Of a DNA stretch of 11,320 nt, positions 1 through 5,654 are shown piece by piece. The notes under the pieces were generated by a model. The model did not search any database. It had not been told where the DNA came from and worked only from the letters and a program-made list of their open reading frames with translations. The stretch spans positions 1 through 11,320 of the forward strand of contig CAMVBD010000010.1 in assembly GCA_947165615.1 (NCBI GenBank). The letters are read 5' to 3'. This DNA is from an uncultured Clostridia bacterium. GTDB lineage: Bacteria > Bacillota > Clostridia > Oscillospirales > Acutalibacteraceae. The stretch's first letter is position 1; each line of letters starts with the position of its first letter. The translations under genes and the position numbers were made by a program.

Positions 1-1605
1 GTAAAGTTTAACGGGACCAGTTCGACAGCAGGAAGTATGGCAAATCAGAGTGTCACCTCCGATGTTGCGCAGAATCTGACGACCAATGCTTTTAAGAGAG
101 CCTTCGTTGTGACCTACAATTATAACGGTAACGGAAGCAAGGATTCCTCCGCAACTGCGAATGCAGCCTTCGGCGGTTGGGCAACTTCAGCGACAGGCAG
201 CAAAACATACAGTGATAAGCACTCCGTTAAGAATCTTTCCACCACTCAGGGCGCAACCATCAACCTGTCCGCCAAATGGACGGACGCTTCCGTAACGCTT
301 CCCACACCGACGAGAACCGGATATATCTTCAACGGTTGGTTTACCGCTGCAAGCGGAGGCACGAAAGTCGGCGCAGGCGGCGCGAGTTATACGCCGAGCA
401 AGGATATGACCGTTTATGCGCATTGGACACCCATTTCATATACGATCAAATTCAATGGAAACAATGCGACAAGCGGCACGATGTCGAATCTGTCTATGAC
501 TTATGACGTTGCCAAGACATTGACCGCAAACGCGTTTAAGCGCACTGGTTACACCTATGCCGGGTGGAACACGAAAGCAGACGGAACCGGTACGGCTTAC
601 AGAGACAAACAGTCCGTGAAAAACCTCACGACGACAAACGGCGCGACGATTATGCTTTACACGCAGTGGCAACCCATCGGGTATTCCGTAAAGTTCAACG
701 GAAACGGCAGCACATCGGGTTCTATGAGCAATCAGTCTTTCGTCTATGATATTGCACAGAACCTGAATGCTAACACGTTCAAGCGTGAGTTCATGATCAC
801 GTATAATTACAACTACGCCGGAAAGACAGATACTACCGAGAAAGCAGCGGCAACCTTCAACGGATGGGCTACGAGCGCAAGCGGATCAGTCGTTTATACC
901 AATAAGCAGAGCGTGAAGAATCTGAGTTCGACGAGCGGCGCGGTTGTAAATGTCTATGCCAAGTGGACGGATAAAGCGGTTACGCTTCCCACGCCAACGA
1001 GAACCGGTTATACCTTTGACGGTTGGTACACGACGGCGACGGGCGGCACAAAGATCGGCGGAGGCGGCAGCTCCTACACGACAGATAAGGACGTGATCGT
1101 TTACGCGCACTGGACGCCGATCACCTACACAATCAAGTTCGATGGAAACAAGGCGACCAGCGGTACTATGGCGAACCTTACCATGACCTACGATGTGGCG
1201 AAAAACCTGACCGCCAATGCGTTTGTGAGGACCGGCTACACCTTCACGGGTTGGAACACTGCTGCGGACGGCAAAGGTACAGCATACGCCGATAAGCAAA
1301 GCGTGAAGAACCTGACCGCGACCGATAAGACGACAATCACTCTGTATGCGCAGTGGAAACCGATTTCGTATATGATTCGTTTCAACGGAAACGGCGCGAG
1401 TTCCGGTACTATGTCCGATATGGCTATGACTTACGATGTTGAAAAGACGCTGACCGCGAACGCCTTTGTGAAGAATGCCGCAGAGTTTGTGAAGTGGAAC
1501 ACCAAAGCGGACGGGACGGGTACGGATTATGCCGATAAGCAGGCAGTGAAGAACCTCACGACCGAAAACGGCAAAGTCATTACCCTGTACGCACAGTGGA
1601 AGAAT
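1..1605 (+). repeat. Tandem 687-nt coding repeat, two full units and one 231-nt partial unit
   Basis: Units begin at 1 (gtaaagttt), 688 (gtaaagttc) and 1375 (attcgtttc), exactly 687 nt or 229 codons apart. The C module inside each full unit begins at 445 and 1132, again 687 nt apart. Each full unit holds module A (with a YNYN insertion), module B (LPTPTRTGY...VYAHWTP) and module C (IKFxGN...LYxQW). The last unit is a single C-like module. The DNA differs at many third codon positions although the protein is conserved, so the duplication is not recent. Confidence 0.85.
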
Positions 1606-2535
1606 GTACGTGAGCTTTCACTGGAAGCGATTATACCGAACGCTACTTACAGAGAATCGACGGACGTTATCACTTCCTTCAACCTTGTCAACAAGGGCGA
1701 GGGCGCTTGTCTGCCGGGCGATAATGTGAGCGTGGTATTCAAGGTCTATAAGGATTCTGCGGTCATCAAGACGATCACGCAGAACAATGTAGTCGTTCCC
1801 GGCAATGATAGGAACCTTCTGTACTTCAAATGGACGGTACCGTCGAATCTCGGCAGCAGCAAAATCTATGTGTCTGCCGAAATCGTTGAGAACGGCAGCA
1901 GTTATGGATTGATCAAGAACCAGTATGCAACCGGCAAGTTCGAAATCTCAGCGACGCCCGATACGCAGTTTGAGATCTCTGCGCCGGTCGGTTTTACTGT
2001 TCCCGCCGCTCCTTCACAAGGGAATTCAACAAAGACTTGGTCGGAATGGGTTTATGAAAACGGCGCATTCAAGCAGGTGACATACGGAATCGGGATCTCA
2101 GACATCGCTGTATCTGTAACACCGGACGCCAGCGCCAACGCCGAAAAGAAAAACGGCGTATGGACTATGAAATCCGGTTACAGCGTTTCCATGTCCGTGG
2201 ATAACGGGACAAAGACGGTCAGCGGCTGTACGGTGCCCGCTTCGTCGGCATATACCAAGGCGCAGTACGCAGCTGCATTGTTCCCGGAATTCGGATATCT
2301 GAAAACGAACGGGAATTATCGCACGCTTGAACTCGTGTCCGGCAAATGGCAGTTCCGTCAGAACGATGATTACGGCCGCTTGCACTTTACGCCTCTGTGG
2401 TTCCCGGACGGTCCATATACCACTGCGGTCGTTATCAGCGACATGTGGACGCCGGCAGGCATGCTCACACGTACAGCCAACGCCAATACGATCACCATCG
2501 ACGGCAGCGCTTACGACGATTGGACTATTGGATGA
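1..2535 (+). CDS. InlB B-repeat (Listeria-Bacteroides repeat) surface protein, 5'-truncated by window edge
   Basis: The reading frame is open from base 1, and its first codons (VKFNG...) already match the repeats, so the start lies upstream and the ATG at 37 is internal. About 535 codons are B-type repeats with the signatures KFNGNG, NLTANAF, RTGYTF.GW, KQSVKNL and YAHW/YAQW, as in Internalin-B B-repeats and the Listeria-Bacteroides repeat family. They form an A-B-C-A-B-C-C' array. After about base 1606 comes a non-repeat region of about 310 residues, beta-rich in look, with a Trp/Tyr-rich end (SAYDDWTIG). I see no LPXTG motif or C-terminal membrane anchor, so surface attachment must come from the missing N-terminus or be non-covalent. 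Family members are extracellular. A role in contact during conjugation is inference from its place beside transfer genes. The stop overlaps the next gene's ribosome binding site, which suggests co-transcription. Confidence 0.85.
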   Translation, partial: VKFNGTSSTAGSMANQSVTSDVAQNLTTNAFKRAFVVTYNYNGNGSKDSSATANAAFGGWATSATGSKTYSDKHSVKNLSTTQGATINLSAKWTDASVTLPTPTRTGYIFNGWFTAASGGTKVGAGGASYTPSKDMTVYAHWTPISYTIKFNGNNATSGTMSNLSMTYDVAKTLTANAFKRTGYTYAGWNTKADGTGTAYRDKQSVKNLTTTNGATIMLYTQWQPIGYSVKFNGNGSTSGSMSNQSFVYDIAQNLNANTFKREFMITYNYNYAGKTDTTEKAAATFNGWATSASGSVVYTNKQSVKNLSSTSGAVVNVYAKWTDKAVTLPTPTRTGYTFDGWYTTATGGTKIGGGGSSYTTDKDVIVYAHWTPITYTIKFDGNKATSGTMANLTMTYDVAKNLTANAFVRTGYTFTGWNTAADGKGTAYADKQSVKNLTATDKTTITLYAQWKPISYMIRFNGNGASSGTMSDMAMTYDVEKTLTANAFVKNAAEFVKWNTKADGTGTDYADKQAVKNLTTENGKVITLYAQWKNVRELSLEAIIPNATYRESTDVITSFNLVNKGEGACLPGDNVSVVFKVYKDSAVIKTITQNNVVVPGNDRNLLYFKWTVPSNLGSSKIYVSAEIVENGSSYGLIKNQYATGKFEISATPDTQFEISAPVGFTVPAAPSQGNSTKTWSEWVYENGAFKQVTYGIGISDIAVSVTPDASANAEKKNGVWTMKSGYSVSMSVDNGTKTVSGCTVPASSAYTKAQYAAALFPEFGYLKTNGNYRTLELVSGKWQFRQNDDYGRLHFTPLWFPDGPYTTAVVISDMWTPAGMLTRTANANTITIDGSAYDDWTIG

Positions 2536-2543
2536 GGTAACGT

Positions 2544-2882
2544 ATGCGGAAAAAAGTATATATCTGTCTCCCGGATTCGGTTGAACCCGGCATTTTGAAA
2601 AAAGCGTCCCAATATACGCGGTACGCGCTTCTTTGCGGCACGGCTCCGATCGTGCCGCATCTCTTTGCACCGTTTATCGATGAAAGCCTGAAAAAAGAGG
2701 ATGTGATCATCGAGATCGGGCAGAGTCTTCTCTGGTTCTGCGACGAGCTGTGGGTATTCGAGGATGAGCGGTATTCCGATACCGCCGCGGAAAAGGTCAG
2801 GTTCTGCGAAAGTCTTCATATCCCGGTCGTTCAGATAAAAAATACAAAACTTGAAAGAATCTTAGGAGGTACATCAACATGA
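2544..2882 (+). CDS. DUF4406-like small protein (nucleoside 2-deoxyribosyltransferase/Rossmann-like fold)
   Basis: 112 residues. It starts KVYICLP and continues with A.QYTRYALLCG, then APIVPHLFAPF, and a hydrophobic LLWFCDELWVF segment (residues 62-72), ending LHIPVVQIK. This follows the DUF4406 pattern (KVYI.sP, PI.PH, CDELWVFG, a short helix with Glu, then PV). The family resembles nucleoside 2-deoxyribosyltransferases, but its substrate is unknown to me. The usual S.GM..E segment after the tryptophan strand appears here as YSDTAAEK, so the glycine-methionine pair is absent while a Glu remains. GAGG at 2534-2537, overlapping the upstream stop, serves as ribosome binding site. The 3' end overlaps the next start by ATGA, so translation is probably coupled to the pilin-like gene. 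No membrane segment is seen. Its role in the element is unknown. Confidence 0.7.
   Translation: MRKKVYICLPDSVEPGILKKASQYTRYALLCGTAPIVPHLFAPFIDESLKKEDVIIEIGQSLLWFCDELWVFEDERYSDTAAEKVRFCESLHIPVVQIKNTKLERILGGTST
2864..2870 (+). promoter_or_regulatory. Ribosome binding site AGGAGGT for the pilin-like gene
   Basis: A near-perfect AGGAGGT lies 8 nt before the ATG at 2879, inside the end of the upstream gene. It fixes the start of the pilin-like protein and fits its ATGA overlap with the preceding stop. Confidence 0.8.
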
Positions 2883-3214
2883 AAAGAAAAAGCGTTAAGA
2901 TCCTGCTCTGCGTCGTAATCGTCGCCCTTGTTGGCGCTCTGTTCACGGCGACCGCGTTTGCCACCGGAGACGTGGCCGGCGCTATCGAAAACACATGGAC
3001 TTCCGCCCAGGGGCAGGTCAAGGACGTAGTCAACAAGGTCGTTTTCCCGGTGGTAGATATGATCCTTGCGATCCTGTTCTTTGTGAAGGTCGGTACGGCT
3101 TACTTTGAGTATAAGAAGCACGGCAGCTTTGAGTTCACCGCGCCCGCGATTCTGTTTGCATGCCTGATCTTTACATTGACTGCGCCGTTGTACATTTGGA
3201 CGATTCTTGGATAA
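2879..3214 (+). CDS. Small exported membrane protein, DUF3852-like, candidate VirB2-type pilin
   Basis: 111 residues. The N-terminus is a classic signal peptide: MKRK, a hydrophobic core at about residues 8-22, then a TATAFA-TG cleavage-like site near residue 27. The mature part would be about 84 residues with hydrophobic segments at about 53-74 and 88-109, separated by a short basic loop (EYKKHGSFEF). A small secreted protein with two membrane spans joined by a charged loop is the layout of VirB2/TrbC pilins. Small proteins of this kind (DUF3852, and Maff2 in Tn1549-like elements) commonly precede the VirB6-like gene in Clostridia ICEs. Here three other genes lie between it and the VirB6-like gene at 5655. 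The pilin role is inferred from topology and context; the DUF3852 label is from recall of sequence character. Confidence 0.65.
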   Translation: MKRKSVKILLCVVIVALVGALFTATAFATGDVAGAIENTWTSAQGQVKDVVNKVVFPVVDMILAILFFVKVGTAYFEYKKHGSFEFTAPAILFACLIFTLTAPLYIWTILG

Positions 3215-3243
3215 GTGTTCTTAAAACTGTAATCGTTTTTTTT
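3200..3243 (+). terminator. Possible intrinsic terminator after the pilin-like gene
   Basis: ACGATT (3200-3205) can pair with AATCGT (3231-3236), enclosing a small inner TAAG/CTTA pairing, and a run of eight T follows (3236-3243). The T-run is strong but the stem is weak and has a long loop. It overlaps the last codons of the pilin-like gene. Confidence 0.4.
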
Positions 3244-3369
3244 CTCACGAAACAGAATATGAGAGGCAAATGATCCTGTCTGACGACAATCCGTGAAGAA
3301 ATAACGGATAAATGAAGTTGCATGAGTAATATGATGCTTTTTCTTTTACATAACATTATTCGACATATT

Positions 3370-3398
3370 TTTACACTATTCTTGTGTTATTCTTTATA
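3370..3398 (+). promoter_or_regulatory. Candidate sigma-A promoter of the SLOG-like gene
   Basis: TTTACA (3370-3375) and TTTATA (3393-3398) are separated by 17 nt, about 45 nt before the ATG at 3444. They lie in a clearly AT-rich stretch. Apart from this and the preceding T-run, I see nothing in the 229-nt gap 3215-3443. Confidence 0.45.
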
Positions 3399-3443
3399 TG
3401 GCACGCAAAAAACCGTAAGCCACAATCAGGAAAGGACAAAACT

Positions 3444-3947
3444 ATGAAAGAGGAATGTGTTTGTTATATTGTAGGGTCACAATCCGGCGACCAACCGGTT
3501 ATCTCCAATGAATCCGAGAATTGTTGTAGTCTGTTGAAAGAAATGCTGCGGGATGCGATTGAAGCACAGATAAAGAAAAACTCCATTACGCGGTTTCTCA
3601 GTCCGATGAACACCAGTACCGAATTGTGCGCTGCTGAAATCATTGAAACTTTGCAAACAGAAGGAAAGAATATTACTCTCACAGCAATATTGCCCTATGA
3701 GCTTCAGTCTGCTGATTTGCCAGAGGACGTAAATGAGAGGTTCATAGAAATAATTCTTCGTTGCAACAAGGAAAAGCATGTACAGAAACACTTTGAAGAT
3801 ATGTTTATGGTTAAGACTGCTCGAATGATAACCGATGTTGTTGACAGCATGATTGCAATATGGAACGGTACTCCCGACGACGTTGGAATTGTTGTGCATA
3901 TGGCTGAAGAAAAAGGGATCCCATTAACCGTTATTGTACCGGAATAA
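3444..3947 (+). CDS. Divergent SLOG-superfamily protein (YpsA/DUF1273-like)
   Basis: 167 residues. The ATG at 3444 was chosen because AGGAAAGGA (3428-3436) lies 7 nt ahead; the GTG at 3384 in frame sits inside the candidate promoter and has no ribosome binding site. The layout follows YpsA/DUF1273: an ELCAAEIIETL helix (60-70), then ITLTAILPYELQ (77-88), NERFIEIIL (97-105), and a C-terminal MITDVVDSMIAIWNG (128-142) with AEEKGIPLTVIVP (154-166). In the family this is a Rossmann-like fold thought to bind nucleotide-type ligands. Two glycine-bearing positions look altered: the turn before AAE reads SPMNTST, and the GGT-like motif after IWNG reads TPDDVG. Ligand binding may therefore be lost or changed. 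The gene is visibly more AT-rich than the transfer genes and sits with a DUF6809-like gene and a HipA-like kinase, which suggests cargo. Function unknown. Confidence 0.65.
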   Translation: MKEECVCYIVGSQSGDQPVISNESENCCSLLKEMLRDAIEAQIKKNSITRFLSPMNTSTELCAAEIIETLQTEGKNITLTAILPYELQSADLPEDVNERFIEIILRCNKEKHVQKHFEDMFMVKTARMITDVVDSMIAIWNGTPDDVGIVVHMAEEKGIPLTVIVPE

Positions 3948-3962
3948 ATGCAATGAAACCGG

Positions 3963-3995
3963 TTCCCGCAGCGTAAAAAATTTGCGTTGCGGGAA
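3963..3995 (+). terminator. Hairpin after the SLOG-like gene, weak terminator candidate
   Basis: TTCCCGCAGCG (3963-3973) pairs with the complementary arm at 3985-3995, with one G-T wobble, around an A/T-rich loop. The downstream sequence aaaactttgtct has only a poor T-run, so termination on the + strand is uncertain. Confidence 0.35.
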
Positions 3996-4052
3996 AACTT
4001 TGTCTGGACATTGCCGGCGTTCTGTAGTATTGTGTGTTGCGAAAGGGGCGAG

Positions 4053-4352
4053 ATGCAATGGGATACTTTGAAAAACTGTTTTTTTGGAAACGCTTTCCCG
4101 TTGGATGAGATCCAGGATGAACTAATGTCATCGGACAGAGGGAAGGAATTGACAGCGCTGTTAAGCAAAACGTCAAGAATACTTAAGGATACACTATCCG
4201 GAGAAACGAAGGAAGCCTTTGAGACCTACCGTGACACACAGGATACCATCATTGAACTGTTGCAGATTGCGGCTTTTAAATCGGGGTTTTCCTATGGCGC
4301 CGGGCTGATGCAGGAAATCGGGCCGACGCACAATGATCCGGAAGCGGAATAA
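4053..4352 (+). CDS. DUF6809-like small helical protein
   Basis: 99 residues from the ATG at 4053. The ribosome binding site AAAGGGG (4042-4048) is close to it, with a spacer of about 4 nt. The frame is open further upstream, but that part overlaps the hairpin at 3963-3995 and has no good start. The N-terminus DTLKNCFFGNAFPLDE resembles the start of DUF6809 proteins (LEELFYGN..P.E). It is followed by a helical, charged body (residues 22-70) and an aromatic, glycine-containing end (AAFKSGFSYGAGLMQEI, 73-89), which in that family matches a helix with a conserved FxxGF/Y pattern. No signal peptide, membrane span or helix-turn-helix is evident. These proteins are common in Clostridia mobile DNA and their function is not known to me. 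It lies between the SLOG-like gene and the kinase promoter and could share the SLOG transcript. Confidence 0.6.
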   Translation: MQWDTLKNCFFGNAFPLDEIQDELMSSDRGKELTALLSKTSRILKDTLSGETKEAFETYRDTQDTIIELLQIAAFKSGFSYGAGLMQEIGPTHNDPEAE

Positions 4353-4356
4353 CCTA

Positions 4357-4385
4357 TTGATTTTTATTCAAAAAGAGGTTACAAT
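4357..4385 (+). promoter_or_regulatory. Sigma-A promoter of the HipA-like kinase gene
   Basis: TTGATT (4357-4362) and TACAAT (4380-4385) are exactly 17 nt apart, each one or two bases from consensus, in the AT-rich gap just after the DUF6809-like stop. Transcription would start near 4392, giving a leader of about 44 nt before the ATG at 4436. Confidence 0.65.
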
Positions 4386-4435
4386 ACTCTAAAAAGATAT
4401 GTCGTGCAAATCTTCACTGAAAGGCGGTGGATAAT

Positions 4436-5542
4436 ATGCTTAAAATTACAGGTTTTCTGATGTCAGAGGACCGTGTGATCGCTACGATAAAAGACGGAGA
4501 GATTCTCGATTATGACGATGCACTTCTTCCTCTCTATCTTAAGCGCACAAAAAACATGAAGGGGTGGCTTGCTTCTCGTGCGATTGATGCGCACAGAACG
4601 AATTCTCGTCTGTTAAAAAGAGCGCTCCGCCTGAGAACTGCGGATGATGCCCAAACCGCGCTTGCTGTGAACGCCGCCACCGTCACAGATCGGTATTGGT
4701 TCAAGCCTGAGGGCTCAACCGCCTGTTGGGAAAACGTCAGGTTTAAGAAAAACTATTTCGATTCCCTCGCCCTGCGCGGAGATCCCACCGGTTTTTCGCA
4801 TAAACCTTCCCGTACCCCGGAGTTGACAAACACCGGAAGCTTTGAAAAATGCTGGAAGCTGATAGACGGCACGTGGTGGATGTACAAAAGCGGGAATGAG
4901 AACGAATATTTTTCTGAATTGTTTATCTGTAAGCTCGGTGAAAAGCTAGGCTTTTCGATGGCGCATTACGAGTTAGACGACGGGTATATTCGTTCGCGGA
5001 ATTTCACAGATGGAATCAATCTGATCTTTGAGCCGATTTCGTCACTGATGAGTGACAATGACGATTACAGCGACTGCTTTAACATGATCTATGCATTGTC
5101 TCCTACGCTTGCCCGGCAGTATCTGCAGATCGTATGGATGGATTCTGTTTGTTACAACATGGACCGTCACACAGAAAATTTCGGATTCCTTCGGGATGTC
5201 CAAAACGGTGAGATTGTAGCCATGGCTCCGAATTACGACAATAACATTGCGTTGATTTCAAGAGGTTATCTGAGCAGCGCTTCTCGTGAGGGCGACGGAT
5301 TCATCCGCTTCTTCCGAGAGTTTCTGCAAAATACCCCAACCGCAAAAGCTATGCTCCTGAAAATGGAGCTCCCGGTCATTACAGAAAGCCTCATAACGGA
5401 ATGTCTCGACGAGATTCCCATTGAGGTGGACCGCGAGTATATGTTGGCCTTTATCCTCAATGGGCAGAAGAAGGTAAATGATCTGATCTTTGCCGGGGAT
5501 ATCTCAGCAGACGAAGATGAAACGTTTGGCCTGACTCTGTAA
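4436..5542 (+). CDS. HipA/CtkA-like serine/threonine kinase, orphan
   Basis: 368 residues. The ATG at 4436 has AGGCGG (4422-4427) 8 nt ahead; the in-frame GTG at 4427 is part of that ribosome binding site and is rejected. The kinase features of HipA-type proteins appear in order: a putative ATP-binding lysine in WWMYKSG (Lys151), a following helix Glu in EYFSELF (Glu157 or Glu161), the catalytic loop MDRHTENFGFL (Asp243, Asn248) and the metal-binding APNYDN (Asp268). The N-terminal 90 residues are poorly conserved, and the segment YWFKPEGS lies at about 87-94. HipA kinases phosphorylate targets such as glutamyl-tRNA synthetase and normally pair with a HipB antitoxin; CtkA is a secreted relative. 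No HipB-like helix-turn-helix gene adjoins it here. It has its own promoter and terminator, so it can be expressed apart from the transfer operon. The kinase fold is well supported; target and toxicity are unknown. Confidence 0.8.
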   Translation: MLKITGFLMSEDRVIATIKDGEILDYDDALLPLYLKRTKNMKGWLASRAIDAHRTNSRLLKRALRLRTADDAQTALAVNAATVTDRYWFKPEGSTACWENVRFKKNYFDSLALRGDPTGFSHKPSRTPELTNTGSFEKCWKLIDGTWWMYKSGNENEYFSELFICKLGEKLGFSMAHYELDDGYIRSRNFTDGINLIFEPISSLMSDNDDYSDCFNMIYALSPTLARQYLQIVWMDSVCYNMDRHTENFGFLRDVQNGEIVAMAPNYDNNIALISRGYLSSASREGDGFIRFFREFLQNTPTAKAMLLKMELPVITESLITECLDEIPIEVDREYMLAFILNGQKKVNDLIFAGDISADEDETFGLTL

Positions 5543-5566
5543 GCAACCTTAATTCAATTACAGCCT

Positions 5567-5598
5567 CCACTCATATCGCATTAATATGGGTGGTTTTT
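5567..5598 (+). terminator. Intrinsic terminator of the kinase gene
   Basis: CCACTCATAT (5567-5576) pairs with ATATGGGTGG (5584-5593), a 10-bp stem with one T-G wobble and a 7-nt loop. Five T follow (5594-5598). It lies 24 nt after the kinase stop. Confidence 0.75.
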
Positions 5599-5601
5599 AA
5601 C

Positions 5602-5632
5602 AAGCGTCGCTGTTGAGCGACGTTTTTCTTTT
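5602..5632 (+). terminator. Terminator-like hairpin just ahead of the VirB6-like gene's ribosome binding site
   Basis: CGTCGCT (5605-5611) pairs with AGCGACG (5616-5622) around the loop GTTG, and A-T/G-T pairs can extend the base. TTTTTCTTTT follows. The ribosome binding site begins only about 7 nt later. It may be a second terminator of the kinase unit or an attenuator of the transfer operon. Confidence 0.7.
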
Positions 5633-5654
5633 GCCGAAAGGAAGGTGATAAACC

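Noticed and set aside
886..1299. 137-codon open frame on the - strand within the repeats
   Set aside because: It is an antisense frame created by the repeated coding sequence, and similar frames recur in the other repeat unit.
2098..2670. 190-codon open frame on the - strand
   Set aside because: It lies opposite the surface protein and DUF4406-like genes, is Cys/Arg-rich with no recognisable motif, and looks like an antisense shadow.
3384..3443. Longer start (GTG at 3384) for the SLOG-like gene
   Set aside because: It overlaps the -10 region of the candidate promoter and has no ribosome binding site, while ATG 3444 has a good one.
3331..3447. 38-codon hydrophobic open frame ahead of the SLOG-like gene
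   Set aside because: No ribosome binding site, AT-rich by chance, and it overlaps the promoter-like sequence.
4000..4030. Possible promoter TTGTCT...TAGTAT before the DUF6809-like gene
   Set aside because: The spacing is 19 nt and the boxes are weak, so it was not listed as a feature.
4058..4108. Alternative ATG at 4058 in another frame (16 codons)
   Set aside because: Its spacing from AGGGG is good, but it stops after 16 codons, while ATG 4053 opens a 99-codon frame with family resemblance. A leader peptide cannot be excluded but is unsupported.
4427..4435. GTG start at 4427 for the kinase
   Set aside because: It falls inside the ribosome binding site that correctly serves ATG 4436.
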